The notes: generated from the letters alone by a model not told the origin. 64,000 nt of DNA from Rhodocyclaceae bacterium (GCA_020248265.1 JADCHX010000011.1:62001-126000), one strand, 5' to 3'. Positions 1-8,712 are shown, counted from the first letter of the stretch. A program made the numbers and translations.

Positions 1-1054
1 GCGCCTCGCTGACCGGCAACACGCCTCTCGAGAGATCGAGCTTGTCCACCACGATGTCGTCGCGTGTCTTCAGCGGTCCGACGCACTCCACGCCTTCGAT
101 CACGTTGAGCGAGGTCGAGGCGACGATGATCTCGGCCATGGTGTTGATGCCCAGCCCGAAGCCGTGCCCAATTACGCAGCGTACACCGGCAGCCTCGGCT
201 GTGGCGATCATCCGGCGGGTGCCGAGCAGGCCCCCCTGCTTCATCACCTTCACCTTCACGATGTCGGCCGCCTCGGCGCGCAGGATGCCGATCAGGCTGG
301 CGTGGTCGAGCACCGATTCGTCGGCCATCAGTGGTACGCCCACGACCTGCGCATGGCGGCGGATGCGGGTCATCGCCGGCAGGTCGTTCCAGGCGACGGG
401 CTGCTCGACCAGTTGCAGGCGTGCGTGCGCGGTGCCGGCGATGAAGGCGATCGCGTCGGCTTCGGAGAATCCTTCGTTCGCATCGGCGCGAATCGCGAAG
501 TCTGCTCCGACCGCCTCGCGCACCGCGAGCACCCGGTCGATGTCGGTCTTCACCTCGCCGCCGACCTTCACCTTGCACGAGCGGAAGCCCTTCGCCTGCC
601 AGCCGGCGGCCTGGCGCCCGGCCTCTTCGGGCGCCAGCATGCCGACCCAGGCGTTGAAACGGATTTCGCGTACCACCGCGCCGCCGAGCAGGGTCGCCAT
701 GCTGATGCCGGCGCGGCGCGCGGTGAGGTCCAGGCAGGCCATCTCGAGCGCGGCCTTGGCATCGAAGAACGCAGGGTCGATGGCGTCGAGCGTGGCCATC
801 ATCGCGTGGATGTTGTCCGCAGGCGCGCCGATCATCGCCGGCGCGAAGTGGTCGCGCAGCATCCGGAAGTGGTCGGCGACCGACTCCTTCGAGTAGCCCG
901 GCGACGGATCGATGTTGCCGATCCCGGTCGCACCATCCACGTCGCGCACCACGACGACGACGCTGCGCTGGATGTCCTTCACGCTGTGCGCGGTCTTGAA
1001 CGCCTCGATGAGCGGTACGCCGACCAGGTTGATCTCGATGGACTGGATGCTCAT
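1..1054 (-). CDS. Enolase-superfamily enzyme, muconate-lactonizing-like (partial, 3' end off the window)
   Basis: This is a mandelate racemase/muconate lactonizing enzyme family protein, reading leftward and running off the left edge. About 351 residues are visible, close to full length for the family. The N-terminal capping domain is followed by a TIM barrel. Family residues are in order: K151-x-K153, the metal-ligand positions D181 (DANEG), E207 (EQP) and D235 (MADES), then a second KVKV at 257-260. Lysines at the ends of both strand 2 and strand 6 are typical of the MLE/dipeptide-epimerase subgroup, so a cycloisomerase, epimerase or racemase is likely; the substrate cannot be told. The ATG follows the stop of the upstream Bug receptor gene by 16 bases, so the two are probably cotranscribed and the receptor may bind a related carboxylate. 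Confidence 0.88.
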   Translation of the reverse strand, partial: MSIQSIEINLVGVPLIEAFKTAHSVKDIQRSVVVVVRDVDGATGIGNIDPSPGYSKESVADHFRMLRDHFAPAMIGAPADNIHAMMATLDAIDPAFFDAKAALEMACLDLTARRAGISMATLLGGAVVREIRFNAWVGMLAPEEAGRQAAGWQAKGFRSCKVKVGGEVKTDIDRVLAVREAVGADFAIRADANEGFSEADAIAFIAGTAHARLQLVEQPVAWNDLPAMTRIRRHAQVVGVPLMADESVLDHASLIGILRAEAADIVKVKVMKQGGLLGTRRMIATAEAAGVRCVIGHGFGLGINTMAEIIVASTSLNVIEGVECVGPLKTRDDIVVDKLDLSRGVLPVSEA

Positions 1055-1070
1055 GGTTCGCTCCGCGTTG

Positions 1071-2054
1071 TCACTGGGCCTGCAGGCCGATCGACTTCAC
1101 CAGCGCTGCGTAGCGCTCGAAGTCCTTGCGCATGCGACCCGCCAGTTCCTCCGGTCCGCCCACCCAGGGCGCGACGCCCTGAGTCTCGAGCGCGCGTCGC
1201 ACCTCCGGGTCCTTCACCGCGCGCATGAGTTCCGTGGCCAGCCGGTCGACGATCGGGCGTGGCATGTTCGCGGGCCCGAGCATCGCGATCCATGGATTCA
1301 TCTCGAAGCCTGGCAGGCCTGCCGATTCGGCCAGCGGCGGCACGTCTGGCATCGTCGACTGGCGGGTGAGAGTAGAGACACCCAGTGCCTTCAGCCGGTT
1401 CGCCTTCACCTGTCCGATCGCATTGGGCAGCGTAGCGGTCGAGGCGAAGGTTTCGCCGCCGAGCAGCGAAGCCATCGACTGCGGGCCACCCCGGTAGGGC
1501 ACATGCATCAGCCGGATCTGAGCCGCGGTGGCGAATGCCTCCATGCCGAAGTGCGGCGAACTGCCGTTGCCCGAAGAGGCATAGCTGATCTGCCCTGGCT
1601 GCGAGCGGGCGAGCGCGATGAAGTCGCGTGCGGTCTTCACCGGCAGCGACGGATGCACCACAAGGACCCACGGCTGGCCGGACACGAAGCCGATCGGCGT
1701 GAAGTCTTCGAACGTACGGTAGGACAGCGTCTTGTAGGTGCTGGCGTTCGAGACATGGGTGGCCGAATGCACCATCAGGGTGTAGCCGTCGGCAGGCGCA
1801 CGCGCCACCACCTCGGCGCCGATGGTGCCGGCGGCACCGGCGCGGTTCTCGATCACCATCGGCACGCCGAGCGCTTCGCTCATCTTCTGCGCGACCGGGC
1901 GCGCGGCCGCGTCGTTCGATCCGCCGCCGGGCCAGGGCACGATCACCCGGATCGGCTTTGCCGGCCAGGTCTGGGCGGTAGCTGGCAGCGTGTGCAGCGA
2001 CAGGCCGGCGAGCGCTGCGAGCGCGACGGCCGACGCGATTGCGTAGTGTTTCAT
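1071..2054 (-). CDS. Bug/TctC-family periplasmic solute receptor
   Basis: This 327-residue protein is a tripartite tricarboxylate transporter receptor (Bug family). It has a Sec signal peptide ending near TLPATAQ, then the family start TWPAKPIRVIVPWPGGG. Other family marks are the ENRAGAAGTIGAEVVA segment and the VPYRGGPQS loop that packs over the ligand. Bug proteins bind small carboxylates in the periplasm and hand them to a TctAB membrane pair; no tctAB lies beside it, so it must use a distant one or act as a sensor. Its ATG overlaps the stop of the upstream enolase-superfamily gene by four bases, and the next enolase-family gene follows 16 bases after its stop, so the three form one leftward operon. 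Confidence 0.95.
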   Translation of the reverse strand: MKHYAIASAVALAALAGLSLHTLPATAQTWPAKPIRVIVPWPGGGSNDAAARPVAQKMSEALGVPMVIENRAGAAGTIGAEVVARAPADGYTLMVHSATHVSNASTYKTLSYRTFEDFTPIGFVSGQPWVLVVHPSLPVKTARDFIALARSQPGQISYASSGNGSSPHFGMEAFATAAQIRLMHVPYRGGPQSMASLLGGETFASTATLPNAIGQVKANRLKALGVSTLTRQSTMPDVPPLAESAGLPGFEMNPWIAMLGPANMPRPIVDRLATELMRAVKDPEVRRALETQGVAPWVGGPEELAGRMRKDFERYAALVKSIGLQAQ

Positions 2055-3202
2055 GCGCGATGCTTTCCGACGAAATCCCAGTCGACCCCGGCGCCCCAGC
2101 CCGGGCCCTGCGGGATGTCCACCATCCCGTCGCGCATCTGCATGCGCTGCCTGTACAGCCCGTAGGACAGCGGGTTGCGGTCCGAACTGCCCATCGTCTC
2201 GACGCCGAACGACGCGGTGCGGAACGCTGCGACCAGGTGCGAGTGGATCTCCGGTGCCAGGTGCGGCGCGATCGACACGCCATGCTGTTCGGCCAGGTGG
2301 GCGATACGCACCGCTTCGGTCATGCCGCCGGCGCGGGTGGCGTCGAACTGCACGTAGCGGATGCCGCCATGCTCGATGAAATCGCGCACCGTGTGCCGGG
2401 TGAGTTCGCGCTCGCCATGGCCGATCGGGATGTGCGTCGAGCGCGCGAGTACCGCGAAGTCGGTCGGGCTCAGGTGCCAGTGCAGCGGCTCCTCCAGCCA
2501 GAAAATGTCGAACGGCTCGACCGCATGCGCGAAGCGGATGCAGTCTTCCAGGGAGAACGCAGCGTTCATGTCGAGCATCAGCAGCACGTCGGAGCCGATC
2601 GCGGCACGCGTGGCGCGGATGCGTTCGACTTCATCGGCGATCGTCAGGCCACCGGTCTTCAGCTTGACGGCCCGGTAGCCGGCCTCGACATAACCCGCCA
2701 ATTCATGCGCGCAGGCATCGAGCGGTGCACCTTCGCGATAGAAGCCGCCAGTGGCATAGCTGCGCACCGGTGTACCGCTGCCGCCGAGCAGGCGCCACAC
2801 CGGCAGTCCGGCCGCCTTGCCGCGGATATCCCATAGCGCCAGGTCGATGCCGCCGATCGCGGCCATCACGTTCGCGCGCGCCGAGCGACCGAGCGGGGCA
2901 GGCAGGCCGTCCTTCGCGAACATGCCGCGGGGGCGTGGCGAGGTCAGCGAGAACAGGAACTCCCAGTTGTCGGTGGTGGCCAGGGCATCGCGCCCTTCGA
3001 GCAGCGCGGCGAAGCGGGCGACCCAGTCGCACACGGCGGGCATCGGCGTCGCATGGATCTCGGCGGTGCCGACCAGCCCGTCGTCGGTGCGCACCTCGAC
3101 GACGATCAGGTGTGCCTTCTGGTGGCATTCATGTGCCGTGTAGAGGGTCTCCGCCAGCGGCACCGACAACGGGTGCGTGCGGATCTCTGCGATACGCGTC
3201 AA
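2051..3202 (-). CDS. Mandelate-racemase-type enolase-superfamily enzyme
   Basis: A full-length 383-residue member of the mandelate racemase subgroup. The catalytic pattern is complete: K170-L-K172, metal ligands D201, E227/E228 and E254, then D277 and H304. The D-H spacing of 27 residues equals that of mandelate racemase (D270/H297), and all positions are shifted by about six. Such enzymes racemise or dehydrate alpha-hydroxy acids or acid sugars by removing a proton next to a carboxylate; which acid is used here cannot be read. The start is a TTG preceded by GAGGAG. It is the first gene of a leftward operon with a Bug receptor and a second enolase-family enzyme. The 226-base gap behind it, up to the dioxygenase stop, shows no gene. 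Confidence 0.92.
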   Translation of the reverse strand: MTRIAEIRTHPLSVPLAETLYTAHECHQKAHLIVVEVRTDDGLVGTAEIHATPMPAVCDWVARFAALLEGRDALATTDNWEFLFSLTSPRPRGMFAKDGLPAPLGRSARANVMAAIGGIDLALWDIRGKAAGLPVWRLLGGSGTPVRSYATGGFYREGAPLDACAHELAGYVEAGYRAVKLKTGGLTIADEVERIRATRAAIGSDVLLMLDMNAAFSLEDCIRFAHAVEPFDIFWLEEPLHWHLSPTDFAVLARSTHIPIGHGERELTRHTVRDFIEHGGIRYVQFDATRAGGMTEAVRIAHLAEQHGVSIAPHLAPEIHSHLVAAFRTASFGVETMGSSDRNPLSYGLYRQRMQMRDGMVDIPQGPGWGAGVDWDFVGKHRA

Positions 3203-3428
3203 TTGGAGCTCCTCGACTGTTCCGCGTCTTCAAATCCGGCGCGCACCCTCCGAGGGACGGTCGCACAGGCGGGGCCGGCAGCCCCTCTGGTTGCAATGGT
3301 CGCATGGACGCGCGTGTGCTGCCGGGCGGTGGACCCGACCCTCAGCCGTCGTCCCCATGTACGACCGGGCGCTGCCTCCATGCCCTCCGGTCGCGTACGA
3401 AGCCCCTGCCGGGGGTCCGGCCGGCGCC

Positions 3429-4343
3429 TCAGGCGGACGGCCGCTCGGCCTTGATCGTCGTGCGCAGCAGCAGCCGGCGCTCGTTCGCATCGAACGCATT
3501 GCGCTTGTGCATCGTGCAGCGGTTGTCCCACATCACCAGGTCGCCGAGCTGCCATTCCTGGAACCAGCAGTACGGCACCTGGACCGCGTGCGCCCACAGG
3601 CGGTCGAGCAGTGCCTCGCTGTCCTCGAGCGACAGGCCCATCACGTAGCCGTTCGGCCGGCGACCGAGGAACAGCGCGCGGCGGCCGGTCTCGGGATGCC
3701 GGATCACGATCGGGTGGAGGGCGCCCGGTGCCTCGCGCGGGTCGGTGACCTTCTGGAAGCCCTTGCGCAGTTCGCCCGCGCTGTTATGGCTGGCGTCGTG
3801 CTTGATCTGCCGGCCTTCGATCGCGGCCTTCAGGTCTGCGGGCAGCGTCTCGTACGCGGCATACATGTCGATGAAGCCGGTCTCGCCGCCCTTCGACGGC
3901 AGTTCGACCGAGTACAGCAGCGCGGCCGATGGAGTGATCTCCTGGTACGACATGTCGGTGTGCCACACCGCTTCGCCGTAGCCGAGGCTGCCGATCACTT
4001 CGCCGGCGACCTTGATGTTCGACATCACCGCGAGTTCCGGGTAACCCTCGATCCAGTTCTTGCCGCGGATGTTGATCGGCGCCTTGTCGAGGGTGCCGAA
4101 TCGGCGGCTGAACGCGAGCAGGTCGTCCTTGGTAAGGTCCTGGCCACGGAAACGCAGCACCTTGTGCTCGAGCCATGCATCGCGGATGGCTTCGACCGTG
4201 GCGTCGGACAGTGCAGTCGACAGGTCGGGGCCGACGATGTCGGCGCCGATGCCCTTTCCGGTGGGTACGACCTGAACCGTTACGTCCGGGACGAAGCCGC
4301 TGGCGGTCGAGGCGGCGGTCTGCAGCGTGGTGGGCGGGTTCAT
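3429..4343 (-). CDS. TauD/TfdA-family Fe(II)/2-oxoglutarate dioxygenase
   Basis: A 304-residue TauD/TfdA-family oxygenase. The facial triad is visible as H128-x-D130 (WHTDMSY) and the distal H279 (NRCTMHKR), with R294 in the place of the arginine that binds 2-oxoglutarate. Family members hydroxylate compounds such as taurine, alkyl sulfates or 2,4-D; the substrate here is unknown. The open frame extends far upstream, but the ATG chosen has AGAGGA before it and gives the normal family length; the upstream extension overlaps the divergent regulator gene. It is transcribed away from a GntR/FCD regulator across a short AT-rich region with palindromes, so that regulator probably controls it. Confidence 0.92.
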   Translation of the reverse strand: MNPPTTLQTAASTASGFVPDVTVQVVPTGKGIGADIVGPDLSTALSDATVEAIRDAWLEHKVLRFRGQDLTKDDLLAFSRRFGTLDKAPINIRGKNWIEGYPELAVMSNIKVAGEVIGSLGYGEAVWHTDMSYQEITPSAALLYSVELPSKGGETGFIDMYAAYETLPADLKAAIEGRQIKHDASHNSAGELRKGFQKVTDPREAPGALHPIVIRHPETGRRALFLGRRPNGYVMGLSLEDSEALLDRLWAHAVQVPYCWFQEWQLGDLVMWDNRCTMHKRNAFDANERRLLLRTTIKAERPSA

Positions 4344-4380
4344 GTCGGCATCCTCTGTCGGTATCGGTACGCGGGCATTG

Positions 4381-4401
4381 TATTGTCGATTATCAATAAT
4401 C
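4381..4401. promoter_or_regulatory. Divergent promoter region with palindrome (likely GntR operator)
   Basis: The 102 bases between the TauD-like gene and the GntR gene contain an AT-rich island in otherwise GC-rich DNA. It holds a perfect 6-2-6 inverted repeat, GATTAT-CA-ATAATC (4388-4401), overlapped by a second one, ATTG-N8-CAAT (4382-4397). GntR-family dimers bind short palindromes next to their own genes, so this is the natural operator candidate. That assignment is inference. Confidence 0.5.
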
Positions 4402-4445
4402 TGCAAGGTCGTCGTCCCTGCCGGAGGCCGGCTAGAATCGGTGCC

Positions 4446-5192
4446 ATGGCAGCCCGAACGAACCTGAAGCATGCGCCCGCCCAACCGGTCGCCGGCCTCG
4501 GTTCGACCATGCCCGACCGCATCGCACGGGCGCTCGCCGCGCGCATCATCGAGGGCGGGCTCTCGCCCGGCCAGCGGCTGGTCGAGGCGAACATTGCCGC
4601 CGAGTTCGGCGTCAGCCATGGCCCGGTGCGCGACGCGCTGCGGGCGCTGGAGCGGCAGGGGCTGGTGACCATCGCGCCCTACCGCGGCGCGGTCGTGCGC
4701 GAAGTGTCGGTACGCGAGGTGACCGAGCTTTACCAGGTGCGTGCGGCTCTGGTGGGCCTGCGCGCCCGCTGGATCGCCGAGGACGGCGGGCACCGGCAGT
4801 TCGCGCAGGCACTCAAGCCGGCGGTCGCGCAGCTGCGCGCGATGGTACGCGGCAACGAGCTGGCGGACGGCTATGTCGATGCCGCGCTGGCGGTGAACTC
4901 GGCGTTCACCGGTTCGGTGGCCAACCCCTGGCTGCGTTCGATGCTCGAGTCGCTGTCGATGCAGACCGCGCGCTACACCCGTCTTGGCCTGCAGGACGCG
5001 AAGCGGCGCCGCGATTCGGCGGCCGCCTGGCATGGACTGATTCAGGCGATCGGCGCCGGCGATGGCGACGCCGCCGAGCGCATCGCGCGCGAGAACTCGC
5101 TCGCGCTGCGCGATGCCGCGATCAGGGCGCTGAAGGGACGCCCGGCCGAGGCGGGGAAGAAGTCCGCCCCCCGGAAGCCGCGCGAGCCATGA
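4446..5192 (+). CDS. GntR-family transcriptional regulator, FCD subfamily
   Basis: A 248-residue GntR regulator. The N-terminal winged helix (about residues 20-85) carries the typical LSPGQRLVEANIAAEFGVSH and GPVRDALRALERQGLV segments. The all-helical C-terminal domain (about 95-230) resembles FCD ligand-binding domains that sense carboxylic acids through a metal-bound pocket. The tail is Lys/Arg-rich. It is divergent from the TauD-like oxygenase and convergent with a Bug receptor gene; its stop codon is directly followed by the complement of the receptor's stop. It probably represses the oxygenase gene in response to a metabolite. Confidence 0.92.
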   Translation: MAARTNLKHAPAQPVAGLGSTMPDRIARALAARIIEGGLSPGQRLVEANIAAEFGVSHGPVRDALRALERQGLVTIAPYRGAVVREVSVREVTELYQVRAALVGLRARWIAEDGGHRQFAQALKPAVAQLRAMVRGNELADGYVDAALAVNSAFTGSVANPWLRSMLESLSMQTARYTRLGLQDAKRRRDSAAAWHGLIQAIGAGDGDAAERIARENSLALRDAAIRALKGRPAEAGKKSAPRKPREP

Positions 5193-6182
5193 TCACTCGG
5201 GCTGGATGCCCGCCGCGCGGATCGTCTTGCCCATCCGCTCGAAGCCCTGGCGGGTCGCGCGGCGCAGTTCCTCCGGCGTCGAGCCGACCGGCTCCAGGCC
5301 CAGCGCGGTCAGCTTCTCGCGCACGTCTGCATCGGCCATCGCCTTCGCCGCTTCGGCTGCCAGGCGGTCGATCACCGCCTTGGGCGTGCCGCGCGGCATG
5401 TACAGCCCGGCCCAGGTGACGAACTCGAAGCCGGGCAGGCCGGACTCAGAGGCAGTGGGCACGTTCGGGATCTGCGGGAACCGCTTCGATCCACCGACCG
5501 CCAGCGCGCGCACCTTGCCCGCCTGGATCTGCGACAGCACGATCGACAGCGCGGTGAACATCGTCGGCACATGGCCGCTGACCACGTCCGACGCAGCCTG
5601 GGTCGCTCCCTTGTAGGGCACGTGGTTCATCTTCACGCCGGCCTGCAGTGAGAAAAGCTCCATCGCGATGTGCTGCGGGCTGCCGACGCCGCCCGACGCG
5701 TAATCCATCTTGCCCGGGTTGGCCTTCGCCAGCGCGATCAGGTCCTTCACCGACTTCACAGGCAGGCTCGGGTTCGCGATCAGCACCCATGTGATGTTCG
5801 CCAGCAGGCTGACCGGTTCGAAACTCTCGAGCGTGTCGTAGTTGACCTTCTTGCGCAGGTGCGGCGTCATGTTCAGCGTGCCGTCGTTCGCGCCGAAGAT
5901 CGTGTAGCCATCGGCCGGCGCGCGTGCCGCGCGTTCCGCGCCGATCACGCCGGCGGCGCCGGGCATGTTCTCGAGCACGATCGGCTGCTTCATGTTGTCG
6001 CTCATCCGCTGCGCGACGATGCGCAGGATGGCGTCGGCGCCGCTGCCGGCCTGCACCGGCACGATCATGGTGATCGCCCGGCTCGGATAGGCCTGGGCAT
6101 GTACGACTGCCGTGAACGGCAGGGCTGCGAGGGTAGCGGCTAGCAGGGCACCGCCTAAGCGGTTCGGGATCAGGGACGACAT
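5193..6182 (-). CDS. Bug/TctC-family periplasmic solute receptor
   Basis: A 329-residue Bug receptor with a signal peptide ending at AVVHAQ. It has the AYPSRAITMIVPVQAGSGAD start, ENMPGAAGVIGAERAARAPA and NHVPYKGATQ. The usual PGGG loop is replaced by QAGSG, which changes the first ligand-binding turn. The ATG has AGAGG upstream. It is the only gene of its transcription unit: it converges on the GntR gene and is followed upstream by a repeat cluster. Its ligand is unknown. Confidence 0.94.
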   Translation of the reverse strand: MSSLIPNRLGGALLAATLAALPFTAVVHAQAYPSRAITMIVPVQAGSGADAILRIVAQRMSDNMKQPIVLENMPGAAGVIGAERAARAPADGYTIFGANDGTLNMTPHLRKKVNYDTLESFEPVSLLANITWVLIANPSLPVKSVKDLIALAKANPGKMDYASGGVGSPQHIAMELFSLQAGVKMNHVPYKGATQAASDVVSGHVPTMFTALSIVLSQIQAGKVRALAVGGSKRFPQIPNVPTASESGLPGFEFVTWAGLYMPRGTPKAVIDRLAAEAAKAMADADVREKLTALGLEPVGSTPEELRRATRQGFERMGKTIRAAGIQPE

Positions 6183-6212
6183 GGGCGGAGTGCCTCTGTT
6201 GGTGAGAAGTTA

Positions 6213-6378
6213 GCCTGGGGGTCAGGTCTATTCAGCCTGCAGCCTTGGGGTCAGGTCTTGACTTTTGCAGCCTGCGGAGCCTGCAGCAGGAGCCTGGGGG
6301 TCAGGTCTTGACTTTTGCATCTTCAATGCAAAAGTCAAGACCTGACCCCCAGGCGAAAGTCAAGACCTGACCCTCAGG
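6213..6378. repeat. Cluster of GGGGTCAGGTC repeats, direct and inverted
   Basis: Five copies of one element lie in 166 bases between a Bug receptor gene and a dehydrogenase gene. Three are in direct orientation (near 6213, 6243 and 6292) with the core TGGGGGTCAGGTCTTGAC (TTGGGG in the second copy), the first cut short after GGTCT. Two are inverted (near 6326 and 6355), the last slightly degenerate. The longer copies continue into CTTTTGCA. No coding frame fits. The rest of the 340-base gap holds nothing else recognisable except a TATAAT box at its right end. Similar GGGGTCAGGTC elements are, from memory, common between genes in betaproteobacteria. Confidence 0.9.
6292..6354. repeat. Perfect 29-bp inverted repeat with 5-nt loop
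   Basis: Two facing copies of the local repeat make a perfect palindrome: the arm at 6292-6320 is the exact reverse complement of 6326-6354, around the loop CTTCA. As RNA this would be a very stable hairpin and could end transcription or protect a 3' end on either strand. As DNA it could extrude a cruciform. No poly-T tract follows, so it is not a classical intrinsic terminator. Confidence 0.9.
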
Positions 6379-6474
6379 CGATGACCCCCGGGCGATCGCT
6401 GCCGGACATGTTCTTGCGACACGTTCGTTCGGCGGCTGGCGATCCTAGCCAATCGGGCATCCGGCGGCAACGCC

Positions 6475-6480
6475 TATAAT
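6475..6480 (+). promoter_or_regulatory. Consensus -10 box (TATAAT)
   Basis: A perfect TATAAT lies 42 bases before the ATG of the downstream dehydrogenase gene, in a GC-rich surrounding. No good -35 box is seen at 16-18 bases spacing, so this is a partial promoter call based on the -10 match and position alone. Confidence 0.45.
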
Positions 6481-6522
6481 TCGCGCTCCTCGCGATTGCC
6501 GCGATCCGCCGCCGGAGCAGAC

Positions 6523-7446
6523 ATGAAACCACCGCGTATCACGACGCCTCCGGGCAGCACCATCGGCGTGATCGGGCTCGGCCTGATGGGCTCGGCTGCC
6601 GTCGCGCGCCTGACCTCCGCGGGCTTTACCGTGGTCGGGTACGACGTCGAGGCGAGCGCCGCCGAGCGCCTCGGATTGCCGGCGGACCAGCGCGCCCGTT
6701 CGATCGCCGACATCGCCGCGCGCTGCGACTGCTGCGTTGTGGCGGTGTTCAACACCCAGCAGGTCGAGCAGGTACTGGAAGGCGAAAGAGGACTGGCTGC
6801 GTCGCGCGACACCGGCGCCGAGCGAGAGCGCCCGCCGCTGGCGGTGATCTGCATCAGCACCTGCGATCCGGATGCGATCTCGGCGCTGGTCGAGCGCCTG
6901 CCGCGCGAGCGCATTACCTTCGTCGAGGTACCGGTGTCCGGTACCAGCCAGCAGTTCGTGCGCGGCGACGGCCTGGGCCTGGTCGCCGGCAGCGATGCGG
7001 ATGTCGCGCGCGTCGCACCGGTACTCGAGGCGATGGTGCCGAAGCGGCATCGGGTCGGGGCGCCGGGCGACGGCGGCCGCGCCAAGCTCGCGATCAATCT
7101 GATGCTGGGCGTGAACCGCGCAGCGCTGGCCGAAGGCCTGGTATTCGCCGAACGCATGGGCCTCGACCCGACGGCCTTCCTCGCGGTCGCACGCGACTCG
7201 GCCGCGTACTCGCAGATCATGGACGTCAAGGGCGCGAAGATGATCGCTGCCGATTTCACGCCGCACGGCAAGGTCAACCAGTCGATGAAGGACTTCTCGC
7301 TGATGCTGGAACAGGCGAAGCGTCTGGGTCAGCGGCTGCCGCTGGGCGAGACCTATGCCGGGCTGATGCAAGGCTGCATCGACAATGGCGAGGCGGAACT
7401 GGACAATGGTGCGGTGATCCGCGAGATACGGCGGCGGGTGGAGTGA
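6523..7446 (+). CDS. NAD(P)-dependent beta-hydroxyacid dehydrogenase (3-hydroxyisobutyrate dehydrogenase family)
   Basis: A 307-residue protein with an N-terminal Rossmann fold (IGVIGLGLMGSAAVARL, the GxGxxG motif), a substrate segment EVPVSGTSQQFVRGDG and a C-terminal helical domain containing AKLAINLMLGVNRAALAEG. The Lys that is catalytic in this family corresponds to the AKLAIN lysine. These enzymes oxidise 3-hydroxy acids such as 3-hydroxyisobutyrate, tartronate semialdehyde or related compounds; the exact substrate cannot be told. The ATG was preferred to an in-frame TTG 27 bases upstream because GGAG precedes it. It stands alone downstream of a repeat cluster. Confidence 0.9.
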   Translation: MKPPRITTPPGSTIGVIGLGLMGSAAVARLTSAGFTVVGYDVEASAAERLGLPADQRARSIADIAARCDCCVVAVFNTQQVEQVLEGERGLAASRDTGAERERPPLAVICISTCDPDAISALVERLPRERITFVEVPVSGTSQQFVRGDGLGLVAGSDADVARVAPVLEAMVPKRHRVGAPGDGGRAKLAINLMLGVNRAALAEGLVFAERMGLDPTAFLAVARDSAAYSQIMDVKGAKMIAADFTPHGKVNQSMKDFSLMLEQAKRLGQRLPLGETYAGLMQGCIDNGEAELDNGAVIREIRRRVE

Positions 7447-7965
7447 TGACGCGGACGGGTCGTGCAGGATGCACCCGCCTGCCGTGATCGGATCGAAGCC
7501 AATGGACGGCGGTGAGGGCTTCATCGACACCAGAGTCGTCTTCTACGGGCGGTGACCGTAGCTTCACTCGTGGCGCGATACCCATATTCCATCGCCGCCA
7601 CTGTCATCCAGTGCCGCAGGCTCTCCACATAGCTGCGCGCCGCATGCGCGCCAGCGCCGTCATTGCGCACATGCGTTCGGTGAACGCTGACGGATCCAGA
7701 TCCAGCCCGCAGCCTTGCTCGAGCATGTCGACGGCCGCAGGCCCGGACGGGTTGAACGCAGCGAAGCCGTGACCGACACCGGTCAGTGCGCCGGTCATGC
7801 CCTCGGGCGCCGTGCGCAGGTTGCTCTCCAGCGAGAGGCGGGCGGTATCCGGGCAGGCGCTCAAGCAGGTGGTCGCCAGTCCGCGCCCGCTGGCGGAAGG
7901 TCGCTCCGTGAACATCGTCCCCGTACGGTCGCTGCGGGGGGCCTCACTCGTGCTAACGTCACATC
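7447..7965. other. 519-bp stretch without a convincing gene
   Basis: No gene could be assigned. The longest candidate is a 103-codon leftward frame (7604-7915). Its middle part (residues 25-75, with segments such as GHGFAAFNPSGPAAVDML) reads like real protein, but it lacks a recognisable domain and the ends look random. It may be a remnant of a degraded gene. No tRNA, repeat or clear terminator is seen. Confidence 0.4.
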
Positions 7966-8712
7966 ATGCCGTCGATTTCCACCGGCGCCGTCGAGGCCCG
8001 GGTCCGCGCTCCGGTGCTGCTCTGGCGCAATCCACCGCGTTTCGCCGTCCTGCACATCCTGGCCGTCATTACCGGCGGTCTGGCGCTGGACAGCGCGTTC
8101 GGCTGGACCGGCCAGCACCTTGCCACCCTCTGGGCGTGTGCCGTGTGGGCCTGGCTCTACCGGGTGGGCGGATCGGCCGAGCGGCGCTCGCTGCTGCTGT
8201 GCATGCTGATCGCCGGCTTCGGCGAAGCCGTGCTGGCGCTCGGCTGGGGCATCTATGATTACCAGTTCGGCAACCTGCCGCTGTTCGTGCCCCCTGGGCA
8301 CGCGTTGCTGATGACGCTCGGCGTGCTGGTGGCGGCGCGATTGCCGGTGCGCGCGACGGTGCTGTGCGTGCTGGTTCCCGGATCGGCATGGGCGGCGTAC
8401 GCCTGGTTCGGCGACATCGACCGCTTCGGTACGCTGCTGTTCCTGCTGTACGCGGGCTGCCTCGCGTTCGGGCGCGACCGGGCGCTGTATTCGGTGATGT
8501 TCGTGCTCGCGCTTGCGATGGAACTGTACGGTACGGCGCTCGGCAACTGGACCTGGCGCGCGGCCGTGCCGGGGCTGGGCATCGGTGCGGCCAACCCGCC
8601 GTTCGCCGCCGGCGCGTTCTACGCGTTGCTCGACCTGCTGGTGCTCGCAGCGGTGTCGGCGTTCGGGGTTTCCCTCACCCGGTCGCTGGCGGCACCAGCC
8701 CGCTCGGAGTAG
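7966..8712 (+). CDS. Multi-pass membrane protein of unknown function
   Basis: A 248-residue integral membrane protein with about seven hydrophobic segments starting near residue 25. It carries the polar/aromatic motif GWGIYDYQFGNLPLFVPPGH (about residues 88-107), which I recall from a family of uncharacterised proteobacterial membrane proteins. The invariant-looking glutamate in GFGEAVLAL and the PPGHALL segment could line a site inside the membrane, but no function can be given. It ends 37 bases before the gamma-glutamyltransferase-like gene and may be cotranscribed with it. Confidence 0.75.
   Translation: MPSISTGAVEARVRAPVLLWRNPPRFAVLHILAVITGGLALDSAFGWTGQHLATLWACAVWAWLYRVGGSAERRSLLLCMLIAGFGEAVLALGWGIYDYQFGNLPLFVPPGHALLMTLGVLVAARLPVRATVLCVLVPGSAWAAYAWFGDIDRFGTLLFLLYAGCLAFGRDRALYSVMFVLALAMELYGTALGNWTWRAAVPGLGIGAANPPFAAGAFYALLDLLVLAAVSAFGVSLTRSLAAPARSE

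Noticed and set aside
6213-6378. CRISPR array
   Set aside because: Repeats occur in both orientations with no regular spacers and no cas genes are nearby.
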